Source: an uncultured Phycisphaerales bacterium
GTDB taxonomy: Bacteria; Planctomycetota; Phycisphaerae; UBA1845; Fen-1342
NCBI GenBank assembly: GCA_903914415.1
Contig: CAIWOY010000192.1
Coordinates: 1-37,292, forward strand
Reading direction: 5' to 3'
DNA length: 37,292 nt
The translations under genes were made by a program, and so were the position numbers. Positions 1 to 7,893 of this stretch are shown here, one piece after another (position 1 is the stretch's first letter; each line of letters opens with the position of its first letter). Below the pieces are notes generated by a model. That model searched no databases, was not told the origin of the DNA, and saw only the letters and a program-made list of their open reading frames with translations.

Positions 1-1240
1 CGTTGCGTTTGAAGGCGTAGTTGGCCGGGTCGTACTCCAGGAGCCGGTGGATCGTCTTGGCTGCGCAACCCGTCGTCTCGGCCATTCTCTTCGCGGCCCG
101 GCCCGTGGGGGCGCAGAGAACGCAGCGCAGCCGCTTAGCCTTGAAGATCTTCAGGATGCTGTTGACGATGGTCGTTTTACCGACGCCCGGCCCGCCCGTG
201 ATGATGAGAAGCTTGGATTTTGCTGCGAGCGCGACGGCCGCGAGTTGTGCCTGCGCCAGACGAAGACCCACCTGCTGTTCGACCCACACGAGCGCCCGTT
301 CGATGTCGATGACCGGCAGGGGATGCTTGCCCATCTGCAGGCGCTGAATGCGCGCGGCGAGTCCGGTTTCCGCGTAGTACAGGGCGGCCAGGTAGATGCA
401 GGTGTCGTCGCCGATCTGGTCCCGGATCAGCCTGCGTTCGGCGATCTCGTGGTCGATAGCGGCTCGGATGATGGCTTCGTCGATCTCCAACAGCTCGACG
501 GCCTTCTGGACCAACCCGTCCTCGGGGAAGGCGCAGTGTCCTTCCGTCGTCAGTTGTTGCAGGACGTAGCCCACGCCGGCCCGTGCCCGCAGGGGCGAGC
601 TTTTGTCCACGCCGAGCCGTCCCGCCAGCTCGTCGGCGGTCTTGAAGCCGATGCCGTGGATGTCGTACGCGAGGCGGTACGGGTTCTGCTTCACGAGGCC
701 GATGGCGTCGTCGCCGTAGGTCTTGTAGATGCGGACGGCCCGGGCCGTGCCCAGCCCGTGGCCCTGCAGGAAGACCATGATGTCCCGGATCACGCGCTGG
801 TCCCGCCAGCTTGCCGTGATGCGTTCCGCGCGGGTGGGACCGATGCCGTGAATCTCGGTCAGCCGGCCCGGGAGCGTCTCAATGATCTGAAAGACCTCCA
901 GCCCGAACGTCTCGACCAGCTTCTTGGCGTAGTGCGGACCGATCCCCTTGATCAGGCCGGAGCCGAGGTACTTCTCGATGCCCGCCGGGGTGTGCGGGTG
1001 CGTGGTGCGAATCGAGTCGGCCTTGAACTGGGCCCCGTGGTCCTTGTCGATCACCCAGCGTCCGGTGGCCTCCACGTCTTCGCCGGCCACCGCCGAAGCC
1101 AAGTGCCCGACCAGGGTGACCAACTCCCGGTGTCCCTTCGCCTGCACCCGCAGCACGGCGAAGCCGCTGTCCGGGTTGTGAAAGGTGACCCGCTCGACGT
1201 GGCCGGCGAGCGCTTCAGGATGGGCAGGTCCAGGATTCAC
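1..1240 (-). CDS. recD2: RecD2-type ATP-dependent DNA helicase, N-terminal 413 residues (partial)
   Basis: RecD2 is a 5'-3' superfamily 1B DNA helicase that acts in repair without RecBC. Reading from a GTG at 1240, the protein opens with the family's OB-fold signature (ERVTFHNPDSGFAVLRV at residues 12-28). Helix-hairpin-helix-like segments follow (GLIKGIGPHYAKKLVE, EIHGIGPTRAERI, DIHGIGFKTADELA). The Walker A motif GGPGVGKTT lies at about residues 349-357, and a motif Ia-like CAPTGRAAKRM comes soon after. Full-length RecD2 is about 720-850 residues, so the C-terminal helicase motifs lie outside the window. GTG 1240 is chosen because homology begins a few residues after it; no strong ribosome-binding site is visible. 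The plus strand also carries long open frames here, but these are antisense shadows. The family call is firm. Confidence 0.93.
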   Translation of the reverse strand, partial: MNPGPAHPEALAGHVERVTFHNPDSGFAVLRVQAKGHRELVTLVGHLASAVAGEDVEATGRWVIDKDHGAQFKADSIRTTHPHTPAGIEKYLGSGLIKGIGPHYAKKLVETFGLEVFQIIETLPGRLTEIHGIGPTRAERITASWRDQRVIRDIMVFLQGHGLGTARAVRIYKTYGDDAIGLVKQNPYRLAYDIHGIGFKTADELAGRLGVDKSSPLRARAGVGYVLQQLTTEGHCAFPEDGLVQKAVELLEIDEAIIRAAIDHEIAERRLIRDQIGDDTCIYLAALYYAETGLAARIQRLQMGKHPLPVIDIERALVWVEQQVGLRLAQAQLAAVALAAKSKLLIITGGPGVGKTTIVNSILKIFKAKRLRCVLCAPTGRAAKRMAETTGCAAKTIHRLLEYDPANYAFKRN

Positions 1241-1396
1241 GCGGCAATTATACGATCGCGATGGTCCGCCGGCCGCGCACCGGCAGCCCGACCCGAGGTG
1301 CGGGGAGCAGGATCACTCCTCTGCTCTTCTTCAGGCCTGTGCCGCCAGTATCACAACCGCGCCGCCATTGCCCCAGTGCCACCCGCCTCGTCGCGC

Positions 1397-2152
1397 TCAT
1401 TTCGGGCACCCCTTGTGCAGCCGCTTCTCCTCGGGGGCGGTCTTGTACTTCACGAGGTTCTCGGGCTTGATCTTCTTCACGTCCGCACAGTTTGGATAGC
1501 CGCATCCGTCGTCTGGCTGGGCATGGTTGGCGAGCGCAAGGACCTTCTTGGAATCTCTCCCAAAGTAGTAGCGCGCCCAGAAGGCGACAATATCTTCGAC
1601 CGCAGACGCGGACTCTGGAATGAGTCCCGTTCCGTACCGTGGGTTGTACCGCTCGGCATACTGCCTCGCCGCCTGGTAGCCCCAATACGCTGACTCCCGC
1701 GGACGTGCCGCGCAGCGAAGCGCATGCTCCGCCAGCAGAGCCGCCTTGCAGTGGATGGTCCGCACACGTCCCCAGCGCGTGTCCCTGATCTCGTTCTGCG
1801 AGTCTTCCAGCTCCCGCAATGCGTGCCAGAGAGGCTCGGGAGTTTGGTCACTGGGACTTGCCAGGCACTTCTTCAGCTGCCGAAGCGCATTGGCGATCAA
1901 CGGCTTGTACTTCTTGGTCGCCCGGCCCTTCGAGCGCTCGGTGAGATGCAGCGCGAACCGCCCAGCAGCGCTGGGATCTGCACACCAACTTTTCAATGTG
2001 GTCAAACGAGTGATCTCGAAGTGCTCACCGCCGCGGAGTTCGTGCGCCAGCAGCGCGAGTTTCCTGAGCTTGGCAGCGACCGGTTCGGCGACCTGCTTCT
2101 TCATGGGGCGCGCCCGCATGTAATCTCCGAAAGGGACGGATCGCATCGTCAT
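1397..2152 (-). CDS. Hypothetical protein, 251 aa, second gene of a coupled pair
   Basis: I do not recognise a family. The start is set at ATG 2152 because it forms an ATGA overlap with the stop of the upstream gene (2149-2556); the frame remains open to 2191 but has no better signal. The protein is soluble, with no signal peptide or membrane segment. It is mostly helical and rich in Ala, Arg and Lys, with an aromatic-rich stretch in the last third (YWGYQAARQYAERYNPRYG) followed by VEDIVAFWARYYFGRD. The C-terminal tail has a short Cys pair, CGYPNC, and is Lys-rich. Coupling to the smaller upstream partner suggests that the two act together. The pair lies between recD2 and a disrupted tRNA locus, so it could be accessory cargo, but no catalytic motif supports a particular role. 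Confidence 0.75.
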   Translation of the reverse strand: MTMRSVPFGDYMRARPMKKQVAEPVAAKLRKLALLAHELRGGEHFEITRLTTLKSWCADPSAAGRFALHLTERSKGRATKKYKPLIANALRQLKKCLASPSDQTPEPLWHALRELEDSQNEIRDTRWGRVRTIHCKAALLAEHALRCAARPRESAYWGYQAARQYAERYNPRYGTGLIPESASAVEDIVAFWARYYFGRDSKKVLALANHAQPDDGCGYPNCADVKKIKPENLVKYKTAPEEKRLHKGCPK

Positions 2153-2556
2153 CCGGTGACGGAGCCAGATTGATCGATGCAATCCAGCCACTCCTTGAAC
2201 TCGTCCCGTGAGTATGCCAGCAGACGGTCGTCGAGGTCGTTGTCGTTCGCCAGCGCCAGCATGTTGTTGAGGGCGAGGTGGCCGACGATAGCCGAGCGGA
2301 ACGCGTACAGGGCCGCGGGAAGCAAGTACTCCTCCGGGGTGGACACGGGTGGCCCCGACGATGGTGCCGCTGCGGACGGATCCTGGGCCCCGCGTTGCCG
2401 GATCTCATGGATCAGACTGTGGAGCGCTTCGAGAGTGTGCCGAACCTTCTCGGCCACGTACGCGAGTGGCGGGCCGGTGCGAACCTCGTCGGTTTCGTAG
2501 GCGTTGTCGTTGGGTGGTCGGAAGAAATCGTTGGGATCGTCAGGGGTCATGGTCAT
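2149..2556 (-). CDS. Hypothetical protein, about 135 aa, first gene of a coupled pair
   Basis: A small acidic protein of no recognised family. Two ATG codons, at 2556 and 2550, are possible. A GAGG sequence lies about six bases before the second, so 2550 may be the true start (133 aa). The N-terminal 30 residues are Asp/Pro/Asn-rich and probably disordered. They are followed by a helix (VAEKVRHTLEALHSLIHEIRQ), a low-complexity Ala/Ser/Pro linker and a helical C-terminal half (LYAFRSAIVGHLALNNMLAL). The stop overlaps the ATG of the downstream 251-aa gene (ATGA), indicating translational coupling. The frame extends upstream to 2802, but that part is Arg/Pro-rich, lacks a ribosome-binding site and looks non-coding. 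Confidence 0.7.
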   Translation of the reverse strand: MTMTPDDPNDFFRPPNDNAYETDEVRTGPPLAYVAEKVRHTLEALHSLIHEIRQRGAQDPSAAAPSSGPPVSTPEEYLLPAALYAFRSAIVGHLALNNMLALANDNDLDDRLLAYSRDEFKEWLDCIDQSGSVTG

Positions 2557-3149
2557 CCTCGAACGGCGCCTTGGAGCCGACGCGGGAATCGAAAGCAGCA
2601 TATACCGCCCGGGCCGGGCTTTCGAGCAGCCCTGATTCCCCTCGTCACGAGCTGAATTCGGTGCGGCCTGAGGGTGCCCCCGCTGCAACGGATTGGACGG
2701 ACGCCATGCAGGCCCCGAATACCCTCCCGGCTGCGCACCTGGGACCAGCGATTGAAGAGCGCAGTGCCGCTGGCTGGTTCGGCGGCGCCTCGGCCAGAAC
2801 ACTCAACGTGGTCATGGGCGATGTCTCCGCGCAAACGGAGAGCCGCCCGTCGAGGGCGCCTCCTCCGTCACCCAGGTGGGTGAGAACCGAGCCGCCCCGC
2901 ACAGGGGGCAGCAGAAAAAGAACGGCCACCGCCGGCGCCGATCCGTCGGGCATCGTCACTCGTTGGGGGCTTGGCTAAACGCAGACCTTCGGGGTTGGGG
3001 GGGCTGGTCAGCGACGTGGCAAGCGTGATGGGGACGCGCGGGTCAGCGATGCCTCGGAACCGGTTTCGGGTGAATTTGTTGGGGTTTTGAGGACGAAGAT
3101 GGAAATCGCTGGGACGCAGGGCCTAGAAATGAGTACCTCCTCCTGTAGA

Positions 3150-3175
3150 GGGTCCGCTGATCACGGCCCCTTTTT
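3150..3175 (+). terminator. Possible rho-independent terminator
   Basis: GGGTCCG (3150-3156) and CGGCCCC (3164-3170) pair over seven positions with one mismatch around a 7-nt loop, and five Ts follow directly at 3171-3175. This is the form of an intrinsic terminator reading on the plus strand. No plus-strand gene is seen upstream, so what it would terminate is unknown. Confidence 0.35.
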
Positions 3176-3228
3176 CATTCTTCACGGATCCCCGGGGATA
3201 TGCAGCGTCCGACGGAAGCGCTGCTTAT

Positions 3229-3253
3229 CTTGAGGTTGGGAAAAGACCTCAAG
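3229..3253. repeat. Perfect 8-bp inverted repeat
   Basis: CTTGAGGT (3229-3236) and ACCTCAAG (3246-3253) are exact reverse complements separated by nine bases. No T-run follows. It could be an operator, an RNA hairpin or a recombination-site arm; the sequence does not decide. Confidence 0.4.
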
Positions 3254-3313
3254 GAGCAGGAGGCTGCCGCTGGACAACAAGGAGCTTAGTAGCTGCTAAC
3301 GGCGGTAGCGTTT

Positions 3314-3340
3314 ACGGGCGAGGGCGGGATTCGAACCCGC
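3314..3340 (-). pseudogene. tRNA 3'-half-like sequence (T-arm and acceptor remnant)
   Basis: On the minus strand a perfect T-arm is present: stem GCGGG, loop TTCGAAT, stem CCCGC (3340-3324). The T-loop keeps the invariant TTC and A. It is followed by CCT and then CGCCCGT (3320-3314), which could pair with the acceptor GCGGGCG of the tRNA-Gly half at 3782-3776 (one G-U). Three extra bases separate T-stem and acceptor, so a simple split of one gene does not fit exactly. No D-arm or anticodon arm of its own lies just upstream. It is best read as a tRNA 3' remnant such as integrating elements leave. Confidence 0.45.
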
Positions 3341-3735
3341 CCGCCTTTGCAAGCTCTTCACGCAGCTCACTTTATGCGCTAATGCCTTGGATGGCAGGGA
3401 CTTCACGCGTCTCGTTGATGTTCTGTTCCTCCACGGTTTTTTACTATCCCGAGATGCCTGGTGAGGGCAGTTGCCGTCGTGCACATCGGCGAGCGCGCGC
3501 ACCCGACCGGGCTGGCCAGGGGCGCCGCACTTTTCAACCGCCATTCACACGGCCTTCGTCGGCTCGCTCTCGGGCTGGCTGAGGCCGAACCGCTTCACGA
3601 ACTCGACTGACCCAGTTCTGACCCACAAACCACGCGCGCCGGGGGATCTGCGAGATCATCGCGCGTGCGCGCTTCTCTGTAAGTCACGCGCCAGCCAAAT
3701 CTTGCCGCAGGATAGCCGTTTCCACGTTCTCACAA

Positions 3736-3782
<47 letters not shown>

Positions 3783-4290
3783 AACAACTTACAAATCAAT
3801 GACTTACGAACATGGGGGCGACTTGCTTAAGTAGAGCTGTTTGCTCTACTTAAGCCCATCCATCGCGGATCATACCTAGTTTAAGACGCTTGGGAAGGGG
3901 TCGTGAGGATGAAAACAGCTCCGAAAGCTGGCGCGCTTGTTTCCGCCGATTTGTCGACCAGCTCACGGCCTCGACCATGCGGTCGCTCCAATGCCACGGA
4001 AAGCAGCGGAACCCTCCCGCCACCCGGCGGCGAAAGCCTGTGTTCGTTCCTTACGCAATTACTACAGTAGTCGCCGGGAAGAGCGCGCCCCGCCCAAAGA
4101 CGGCGCCGACGTAACCCGATTTTACCGGCACGGCCGGCCGGCGCGGCCGCTGCGAGCCGTTGCGGGCCGTGATCCCAGCCAGGCTAGGGCAAAGGCTTAC
4201 CGCCCAACGGATCTGGCAGGACCTGACGGGCGAGCATGGCTTCACCAACTGCCACTACGAATCATGCGTTCTGCATGGGGAAAGTCGCTA
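3783..4290. other. Intergenic region upstream of the tRNA-Gly half
   Basis: About 500 bases between the tRNA half and the end of the histidine kinase gene. Apart from the perfect inverted repeat at 3826-3854 I see no gene. The open frames are short, Arg-rich and run into the antisense of the kinase. Confidence 0.5.
3826..3854. repeat. Perfect 12-bp inverted repeat with 5-nt loop
   Basis: CTTAAGTAGAGC (3826-3837) and GCTCTACTTAAG (3843-3854) are exact reverse complements around TGTTT. The arms are AT-richer than the surroundings and no T-run follows. It sits 44 bp from the 5' end of the tRNA-Gly half, so it may be the terminator or boundary of something transcribed from either side, or part of an element end. 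Confidence 0.6.
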
Positions 4291-5700
4291 TTACAAGTTG
4301 GCCGAGCCGGCTCGCGTCGCCAACCCCGGTTCATACGGCAGTTCAATCCGAACGATCAGGCCGCCATCCGGCGCGTTGGCGGCGGATACCTTGCCGCCGT
4401 GAAATCGGATGGCCTGTTCGGTGATCGCCAGCCCCAGCCCGGTTCCACCAGTCTCGCGATCACGCGCATCACTGACGCGATAGAACGGTTCGAAAATGCG
4501 CTCCAGCGCTGCGTCAGGCACACCGGGGCCGTGGTCACGGATCTCCAACATGGCGCAAGCGGAGGTTTCGTCTGTTATCTGCCGCAACGAGGCCTCCACG
4601 TCCGTGCCGGTTGCCGTGTGTCGCACCGCGTTCCGCATGACGTTCTCAAGGGCGCTTCTTAAAAGCGCCACGGACCCATCCACAGTACATTTGTCACAAT
4701 GGTCGATACGCACGCGCTGGTTGTGTCCGGCGGCTTCGAAGTCGGCATCCGCGGCGACCTCCCGCACCAGTTGGTCCAAAGCAACTGCAGTGCGCGCCGG
4801 CTCCTGGCCCCCGCCTTCCAGCCGCGCGAGCACGAGCAATTGACCAATGAGTTCGTCCAGGCGTTCTGCTTCTTCTTCGATTCGGTCCAGGGAAACGGGC
4901 GTTCCGGTTGTCTGTTGCTCACGGCCAAGCTCCAGCGCGACATTCAGGCGGGCGAGTGGCGAACGGAGCTCGTGCGAGATGTCGCGCAGCAGGCGTCGTT
5001 GCGTCGCCACGAGCGACTCGAGACGCTCGGCCATGAAGTCGAAGTCGCAGCCCAGCTCTCCCAATTCATCACGCCGGTGACCGGCCAGCGGGCCCACCCG
5101 CACAGCGAGATCGCCCTGCGCCAAACGACGCGTCGCAGCGCGCAGCCGTCGGATGGGGGCAGCGAGATAGCGCGCCAGCGCGTAGCACACCACCGCCGCT
5201 GTCAATACGACCGCCCCCAGCCGCCGCAACAACCCGCTGGGGTCGGCCAACAGCTCGCCAAGTGGACCACCGGTTGGCACCACGACGAACGCATACCGGC
5301 GTCCGGCCGAATCGCAAACCGGGGCTGCAATCAGCGGTCCGTCTGCGACGCGCTGAGTGTCTGCCTGGCCGGAGTCCAGGACACGGGCGGCCATTTCCGC
5401 TGCCCCGGCCGGGGCCGGCCGCCCCGATAACTCTACACGGCCGCTGTCGAACAGCACGCTATCAAGGCGCAGCTTCTGCTCCAACTCTGCGCAGTACGTG
5501 GCGAGCGCCGCACGACCGCCGCGCTCCCAGCGGTCGACGGCGCTCTGGCCGTGCAGGCCGATGCTGTTCACCAGAAAGTCCAGCGGGCCCGCGCGCGTGC
5601 CCCGCGCCCGGTCCCAGAGGTCCAGGCCGATGAACACCGCCGCGACCAAGATGGTGGCCAGCCAGAACCACAAGAAGATCTTAAGAAACAGACTTCGCAT
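4291..5700 (-). CDS. CpxA-type sensor histidine kinase
   Basis: An inner-membrane sensor kinase that autophosphorylates on His and passes phosphate to the regulator encoded just upstream. From ATG 5700 (469 aa) there is a membrane segment at residues 6-27, an extracytoplasmic domain of about 130 residues, and a second membrane segment near 160-180. Next come a HAMP-like region (RRLAQGDLAVRV), the H box RDISHELRSPLARL with His at about 243, an N box ENVMRNAVRH, and G boxes GHGPGVPD and GGTGLGLAI. H box and layout resemble CpxA. ATG 5718 is possible, but the hydrophobic start fits 5700 better. It lies 114 bp downstream of the regulator on the same strand. The CpxP-like lipoprotein divergent from the pair suggests an envelope-stress role by analogy; the real signal is unknown. 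Confidence 0.9.
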   Translation of the reverse strand: MRSLFLKIFLWFWLATILVAAVFIGLDLWDRARGTRAGPLDFLVNSIGLHGQSAVDRWERGGRAALATYCAELEQKLRLDSVLFDSGRVELSGRPAPAGAAEMAARVLDSGQADTQRVADGPLIAAPVCDSAGRRYAFVVVPTGGPLGELLADPSGLLRRLGAVVLTAAVVCYALARYLAAPIRRLRAATRRLAQGDLAVRVGPLAGHRRDELGELGCDFDFMAERLESLVATQRRLLRDISHELRSPLARLNVALELGREQQTTGTPVSLDRIEEEAERLDELIGQLLVLARLEGGGQEPARTAVALDQLVREVAADADFEAAGHNQRVRIDHCDKCTVDGSVALLRSALENVMRNAVRHTATGTDVEASLRQITDETSACAMLEIRDHGPGVPDAALERIFEPFYRVSDARDRETGGTGLGLAITEQAIRFHGGKVSAANAPDGGLIVRIELPYEPGLATRAGSANL

Positions 5701-5770
5701 CGGATACGTTCCATGCAATAGACGAAGATTCAGCTGACTGTGGAACGCGCCACAAAGTCCCGCTTGTAGC

Positions 5771-5786
5771 GCGAGCGTCCGCTCGC
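5771..5786. repeat. Short perfect hairpin between regulator and kinase genes
   Basis: GCGAGCG (5771-5777) and CGCTCGC (5780-5786) pair perfectly around a 2-nt turn, in the 114-bp gap between the two genes. It has no T-run, so it may attenuate, process or stabilise the message, or be an interspersed GC-rich repeat. Confidence 0.45.
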
Positions 5787-5814
5787 GGGCGCAAACGAGC
5801 GCGCGGCCGCAGCG

Positions 5815-6603
5815 CTAGCCAGACCCGGTGTTTCGCTCGGTGTCACGCCCTACGGGCCAGCGCCTCGGGCCAGCATACATGTATCCCAGCCCGCGCACGG
5901 CTTTGATCCGATCGGCGCCTTCCGGTGTCGCTTCGAGCTTGCGTCGCAGGTTGCTCACGTGCATGTCCACGCTGCGATCGAGCGGCGTGAACCGGCGGCC
6001 CAGCGCCTTTCTCGCCAATTCATCACGGTCAACCACACTCCCGGCATCCCGCAGGAGCATTTCAAGCAGCAAAGCTTCTGTTTCGGTCAGAGTGATCCGC
6101 TGCTTACCGCACCGCACGAAACGGGCAGCTACATCAAGCTCCAGGTCGCCGACGCTGAGCCTTTCGCCAGCTCGCGTGGTCGCTTCGCCCCCACGGGCGC
6201 GACGCAGAATCGCATGCACCCGGGCGAGCAGCTCCCGCGCGTTGAAGGGTTTGGGCAAGTAGTCGTCCGCGCCCATTTCGAGGCCGACAATCCGGTCAAC
6301 ATCGTCGCCCCGTGCCGTGAGCATCAGAACCGGGACGGCCGATTGCGCGCGAATGCGCCGCAGGACTTCGAAGCCGTCGCTGGGAGGCAGCATGACATCC
6401 AGAATGACGACCCCGTAGTCGCCGCTGAGCGCGCCCCGCACGCCTTCCTCGCCATCATGGACGGCATGCACGACAAAGCCGTTGGCACCGAGGTATTCCG
6501 TCAACAGCTTGCACAGCTTGACGTCGTCATCGACGATCAGCAGATGCGCAGCCGGGCCTGCTTCGGAATTGTCCGGCGCGGGCGTCAGCTCCGACGGGCT
6601 CAT
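5815..6603 (-). CDS. OmpR/CpxR-family response regulator
   Basis: A DNA-binding response regulator, probable partner of the kinase at 4291-5700. From ATG 6603 (262 aa) the receiver domain spans about residues 20-135, with acidic pocket VDDD, phospho-acceptor Asp at about 69 (VVILDVMLP) and LTARGDD / KPFNARELLARV. A linker leads to an OmpR-type winged helix (LTETEALLLEMLLR, DRSVDMHVSNLRRKL, IKAVRGLGYMY). The frame extends to a TTG at 6654. ATG 6603 is preferred because the conserved domain begins 20 residues after it, although neither start has a clear ribosome-binding site. A palindrome resembling a CpxR half-site pair lies just upstream (6660-6676), which suggests autoregulation. The region up to 6946 is shared with the divergent lipoprotein gene. 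Confidence 0.92.
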   Translation of the reverse strand: MSPSELTPAPDNSEAGPAAHLLIVDDDVKLCKLLTEYLGANGFVVHAVHDGEEGVRGALSGDYGVVILDVMLPPSDGFEVLRRIRAQSAVPVLMLTARGDDVDRIVGLEMGADDYLPKPFNARELLARVHAILRRARGGEATTRAGERLSVGDLELDVAARFVRCGKQRITLTETEALLLEMLLRDAGSVVDRDELARKALGRRFTPLDRSVDMHVSNLRRKLEATPEGADRIKAVRGLGYMYAGPRRWPVGRDTERNTGSG

Positions 6604-6659
6604 GCCGTAGTATATCGACGATCCAATCTGGGGCGCTGGCTCCCTGTCGGTCAACCATT

Positions 6660-6676
6660 GTAAAGGAGTTCTTTAC
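6660..6676. promoter_or_regulatory. Candidate regulator operator GTAAAG-N5-CTTTAC
   Basis: GTAAAG (6660-6665) and CTTTAC (6671-6676) form a perfect inverted repeat with a 5-bp spacer, immediately upstream of the regulator gene and in the intergenic region shared with the CpxP-like gene. The known E. coli CpxR box is two GTAAA motifs spaced by about five bases in direct orientation. Here the same half-site is inverted. Its position and half-site make it a candidate operator; binding is an inference. Confidence 0.4.
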
Positions 6677-6854
6677 GAAGCTTGACCGTCGTTGACTGAC
6701 TGGCCACGCGGGGGCCGCGATAATTACCGAGAGGCGCGGGCTGGTACGCGAAGCCCGAGCGTGTCGGCGACGCGACGTGCCGGAGCAGGCGCCCAGGAGC
6801 AAGAACCCATGCAGCAGAAACGACGCAAGCGGCGGCGCACGACATTTCCTTTGA

Positions 6855-6880
6855 GCGGCGCGCGGTGCGCCGCATGAGGG
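6855..6880 (+). promoter_or_regulatory. GC hairpin in the leader of the CpxP-like gene, copy 1
   Basis: GCGGCGC (6855-6861) and GCGCCGC (6867-6873) pair around GCGGT and are followed by TGAGGGA...GCCCTTT. The same arrangement is found at 15719-15742, at a similar distance before the paralogous lipoprotein gene. A shared upstream structure points to common control or to a duplication that included the leader. Confidence 0.45.
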
Positions 6881-6945
6881 AATAGCCCTTTCCAGCCAGT
6901 TTTGAGTGTGGTGATCGTGTGCGAAGTCATGCAAAGGAGATCAAC

Positions 6946-7875
6946 ATGAGTGGAGCATTCCGACTTGGAACGATGATTGTGGGCTTGGTTGGATTGGCCG
7001 GGTTCCTAACCGGTTGCGGTACGACCATCACCGGTGACACCACGTTGTCGAAGGCCCTGAGCAGCCTGGCCCAGACTGTGACAGCGGACCCGAACCTGGG
7101 CCAACTAACCGTAGGCGACCTGGTGCAGGGCTTCGCGGCGTACGCCAGCCAGCTTGCCCCCAGCAGCGGGACCGAGGGGATGGGCGGCATGATGATGCCG
7201 TCAGCGCCCGCAGTGCAACTGACGGCCGACCAACAGGCCCAGCTCGAGGACTTGCAGGGGCAGCTCGACCGCGGTGAGATCACTCAGGACCAGTTTGCCG
7301 AGCAGGTACACGCTCTGATCGGTGACATAGCGCCTGGGCAAGCGTTTGCCGGCATGGGGATGATGGGTGGACCGTTCCAAGAGCCGCCCGGGACAAATCT
7401 CGCAGATCAGCTTCAACTCACCGACGCGCAGCGCCAGCAGGCTCAGGACATCTTCCAACGGCTGCACGATGACATCACCACGCTGCGGCAGAATGCCGAG
7501 GACCAAATCAAGGCCTTGCTGACTGCCGACCAACTCGCCAAGCTAGCCGAACTGCACACGCAGTTACCGCGCGGCGGTCCTGGCTTCGGACACATGGGGC
7601 CACCGCCGATGGCGGCGGGTCACAATCCGCCGCCGCTGGATCCGAACCAGGATCCGAACGCGGCGCCGGTCCCTGGCCTGGGCGCTTTCACCGCCCTGGC
7701 AGACGAGCTGCAACTGACGAGCGACCAGCAGGCTGCGATCGAGCAGATTCACACCGACTTGCAGGCCGCCGTGAAGGCCCGCCACCAGCTGGCTCGCGAC
7801 GAATTCCGGGCGATTCTGACGGCGGACCAATTGGCGACGCTCGATGAGATCGAAGCCCAGCACGCCGCCCCGTAA
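6946..7875 (+). CDS. CpxP/Spy-like LTxxQ lipoprotein, copy 1
   Basis: A predicted lipoprotein of 309 aa. The N-terminus has a hydrophobic core and lipobox FLTGC, with Cys at 24. ATG 6946 is chosen for the AGGAG at a good distance; an upstream ATG at 6919 has no such signal. The mature part has repeated LTxxQ-type motifs known from the periplasmic chaperones CpxP and Spy: LTADQQAQLEDL, LTDAQRQQAQ, LLTADQLAKL, LTSDQQAAIEQI, ILTADQLATL. These are separated by Gly/Met/Pro-rich linkers (GMGGMMMP, GMGMMGGP). Helical pairs around each motif resemble the CpxP fold repeated two or three times, so it is longer than the usual 150-170 aa. It is divergent from a CpxR/CpxA-like pair, as in enterobacterial cpxP. 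A role in sensing misfolded envelope protein or metal is inferred by analogy. Confidence 0.85.
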   Translation: MSGAFRLGTMIVGLVGLAGFLTGCGTTITGDTTLSKALSSLAQTVTADPNLGQLTVGDLVQGFAAYASQLAPSSGTEGMGGMMMPSAPAVQLTADQQAQLEDLQGQLDRGEITQDQFAEQVHALIGDIAPGQAFAGMGMMGGPFQEPPGTNLADQLQLTDAQRQQAQDIFQRLHDDITTLRQNAEDQIKALLTADQLAKLAELHTQLPRGGPGFGHMGPPPMAAGHNPPPLDPNQDPNAAPVPGLGAFTALADELQLTSDQQAAIEQIHTDLQAAVKARHQLARDEFRAILTADQLATLDEIEAQHAAP

Positions 7876-7893
7876 CAGCTCGCGGACGGCTCG

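Larger units (their letters stand above)
2557..3313. other. Gene-poor intergenic region with hairpins
   Basis: About 750 bases with no convincing gene. Open frames here are Arg/Pro-rich and lack ribosome-binding sites. Two structures stand out: a stem followed by a T-run at 3150-3175 and a perfect 8-bp inverted repeat at 3229-3253, listed separately. The stretch leads into the tRNA-like 3' half at 3314-3340 and is probably decayed accessory DNA. Confidence 0.5.

Noticed and set aside
47-1693. Long plus-strand frame of 548 codons
   Set aside because: It is antisense to recD2, whose motifs are clear on the minus strand; its product is Asp/Val/Arg-rich with no domain.
3120-3150. Strong Shine-Dalgarno-like AGGAGGAGGT on the minus strand
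   Set aside because: It is followed by ATT, not a usual start codon, and by a frame of about 40 codons with no protein character.
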